Source: Solimonas soli DSM 21787 (GTDB lineage: Bacteria > Pseudomonadota > Gammaproteobacteria > Nevskiales > Nevskiaceae). From it: a stretch of 64,000 bases of DNA. Made by a program: the position numbers and the translations under genes. Each line of letters begins with the position of its first letter. The stretch's first letter is position 1. Location: positions 1-64,000 of the forward strand of contig NZ_AXDW01000019.1 of assembly GCF_000474945.1 (NCBI RefSeq), in the 5' to 3' direction. Below, in pieces: positions 62,799 through 64,000 of this stretch. The notes beneath the pieces were generated by a model, which was given only the letters and a program-made list of their open reading frames with translations, had not been told where the DNA came from and ran no database searches.

Positions 62799-64000
62799 AG
62801 TTTGGCTTCGATCCAGCCCGGCACCGAGGCGATGGCCGCCGGCAGCTGCGCCGGCTGCGTGCCGCCAGCCTGCGCCATGTCGGGACGCCCGCCGCCCTTG
62901 CCACCGACCTGCTGCGCGACGAAGTTGACGAGCTCGCCGGCCTTGACCTTGCCGGTCAGATCGGCGGTGACCCCGGCGATGAGGCTCACCTTGTCGCCGT
63001 TGGCGCTGCCGAGCACGACGATGCCGGAACCGAGCTTGTTCTTGAGCTGGTCCATCAGCGTGCGCAGGTCGTTGCCATCGACGCCGTCGAGCTTGGCGGC
63101 GAGCAGCTTGACGCCCTTGATGTCCTGCGCCTGCGCGGCGAGATCGGAACCGGCGCTCGACGCCAGCTTGCCCTTCAGCGCGGCGATTTCCTTGTCGAGC
63201 TGCTTGCTGCGCTCGATCAGCTGTTCGACCTTGGCGTCGACGTCGTCGGCGTTGCCGCGCACCAGTTCGCCGACCTTCTTCAGCTTGCCGTCGAGGCCGC
63301 GCAGATAGGCCAGCGAGTTCTCGCCGGTGATCGCCTCGATGCGGCGCACGCCGGCGGCGACGCCGCCTTCCGATACGATCTTGAACAGGCCGATGTCGCC
63401 GGTGCGCGAAACGTGTGTGCCGCCGCACAGCTCGGTCGAGAAATTGTTGTCGCCCTGGCCCATCGCCAGCACGCGCACTTCGTCGCCGTACTTCTCGCCG
63501 AACAAGGCCATGGCGCCGGCCTTGATCGCGTCGTCGTACTTCATCACCTCGGCCGTCACCGGCACGTTGGCGAGCACGGCGCGATTGACGCGGTTCTCGA
63601 TCTCGGCGATCTCGTCCGCCGTCACGGGCGCATTGTGCGAGAAGTCGAAGCGCGTGCGCTGTTCGTCGACCAGCGAGCCCTTCTGCGCCACGTGCGTGCC
63701 GAGCACGTCGCGCAGCGCGCGGTGCAGCAGGTGCGTCGCCGAGTGGTTGCGCATGGTCGCGCGACGCACGCTGTCGCTGACCTCGGCCTTGACCGTGTCG
63801 CCGACCTTCAGCGCGCCGCCGTTCAGCACGCCGTGATGACCGAACACGCTGCCCTTGAGCTTCTGCGTGTCGCGCACCTCGAAGCGTGCAGCAGCCGTGC
63901 TCAAGGTGCCGCGGTCGCCGACCTGGCCCCCGGATTCGGCATAGAACGGCGTTTCGTCGAGCACGACGACGCCGGCCTCGCCCGCCTTCAGCTCGGACAC
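62795..64000 (-). CDS. alaS: Alanyl-tRNA synthetase, C-terminal part (cut by the window edge)
   Basis: The last 401 codons of AlaRS, which normally has about 870. The 5' half, with the catalytic core, lies beyond the right end. The visible part starts in the editing domain, with the zinc-site sequences [13 protein letters not shown] and [18 protein letters not shown] coiled C-Ala linker ([20 protein letters not shown]) follows, then the DHHA1 domain with the end [17 protein letters not shown]. Editing clears mis-charged Ser/Gly. No frameshift is visible. It precedes lysC and csrA as in other gammaproteobacteria. Confidence 0.95.
   Translation of the reverse strand: MSELKAGEAGVVVLDETPFYAESGGQVGDRGTLSTAAARFEVRDTQKLKGSVFGHHGVLNGGALKVGDTVKAEVSDSVRRATMRNHSATHLLHRALRDVLGTHVAQKGSLVDEQRTRFDFSHNAPVTADEIAEIENRVNRAVLANVPVTAEVMKYDDAIKAGAMALFGEKYGDEVRVLAMGQGDNNFSTELCGGTHVSRTGDIGLFKIVSEGGVAAGVRRIEAITGENSLAYLRGLDGKLKKVGELVRGNADDVDAKVEQLIERSKQLDKEIAALKGKLASSAGSDLAAQAQDIKGVKLLAAKLDGVDGNDLRTLMDQLKNKLGSGIVVLGSANGDKVSLIAGVTADLTGKVKAGELVNFVAQQVGGKGGGRPDMAQAGGTQPAQLPAAIASVPGWIEAKL

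Overview
The window is 64 kb of GC-rich (roughly two-thirds G+C), densely coded bacterial chromosome. Several gene orders are those of Gammaproteobacteria and resemble Pseudomonas: alaS-lysC-csrA followed by tRNA-Ser and tRNA-Arg, zapA-6S RNA-5-FCL, proC-yggT-metX-metW, and dsbD(part)-tlpA-aroQ-accB-accC. I read it as a high-GC gammaproteobacterium of the Xanthomonadales/Nevskiales type. That placement is an inference from gene order and composition, with no marker gene to confirm it. Most of the window is housekeeping sequence. I found no CRISPR array, prophage, complete insertion sequence or origin.

Region 1 (1-9.7 kb) is the least ordinary part. It is a surface-glycan (LPS or exopolysaccharide) locus with a Kdo hydroxylase, four GT4 glycosyltransferases, a glutamine-hydrolysing asparagine synthetase homologue and a sulfotransferase. 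It is peppered with decay and mobility marks: a G+C-rich direct repeat at the left edge, a nested inverted-repeat element with 33-bp termini (1135-1400), a chimeric gene remnant (2534-2857), two closely similar glycosyltransferase genes, and a second, frameshifted sulfotransferase (about 9230-9639).

Region 2 (9.7-30 kb) holds glnE, an amidase, a DUF486 membrane protein with a partial copy of its own 3' end, a DUF1134/EipA envelope protein, a TerB-like protein, an outer-membrane barrel, an alpha/beta hydrolase, an HTTM-DCC membrane fusion protein, a TatD nuclease, an LTA-synthase-like sulfatase, a TPR protein, a 1-Cys peroxiredoxin, a CocE-type hydrolase, a MATE exporter and an Nramp (MntH) importer.

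Region 3 (29-42.8 kb) runs cutA, a stand-alone DsbD alpha domain, tlpA, aroQ, accB, accC, a thiolase, an amino-acid permease and hemH. An Ala/Lys-rich periplasmic protein and an OmpA-family protein with calcium-type repeats follow, then sohB, a PEBP protein and a DegP/DegQ protease.

Region 4 (42.8-51.9 kb) carries a small coiled-coil protein, zapA, 6S RNA, 5-formyltetrahydrofolate cyclo-ligase, an EVE-domain protein, ilvA, proC, yggT, metX, metW, a PlsC-type acyltransferase, a PrcB-domain lipoprotein and a TetR regulator. The TetR gene is divergent from region 5.

Region 5 (51.9-58.2 kb) is a leucine/isovalerate catabolic operon: isovaleryl-CoA dehydrogenase, both methylcrotonyl-CoA carboxylase subunits and both subunits of a 3-oxoacid CoA-transferase. 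A 16-bp inverted repeat overlaps its -35 element and is a likely TetR operator. Region 6 (58.3-64 kb) has a CbpA-type DnaJ protein, fbp, tRNA-Arg(ACG), tRNA-Ser(GCT), csrA, lysC and the 3' two-fifths or so of alaS. Fragments of both tRNA 3' ends and a row of hairpins lie around the tRNAs.
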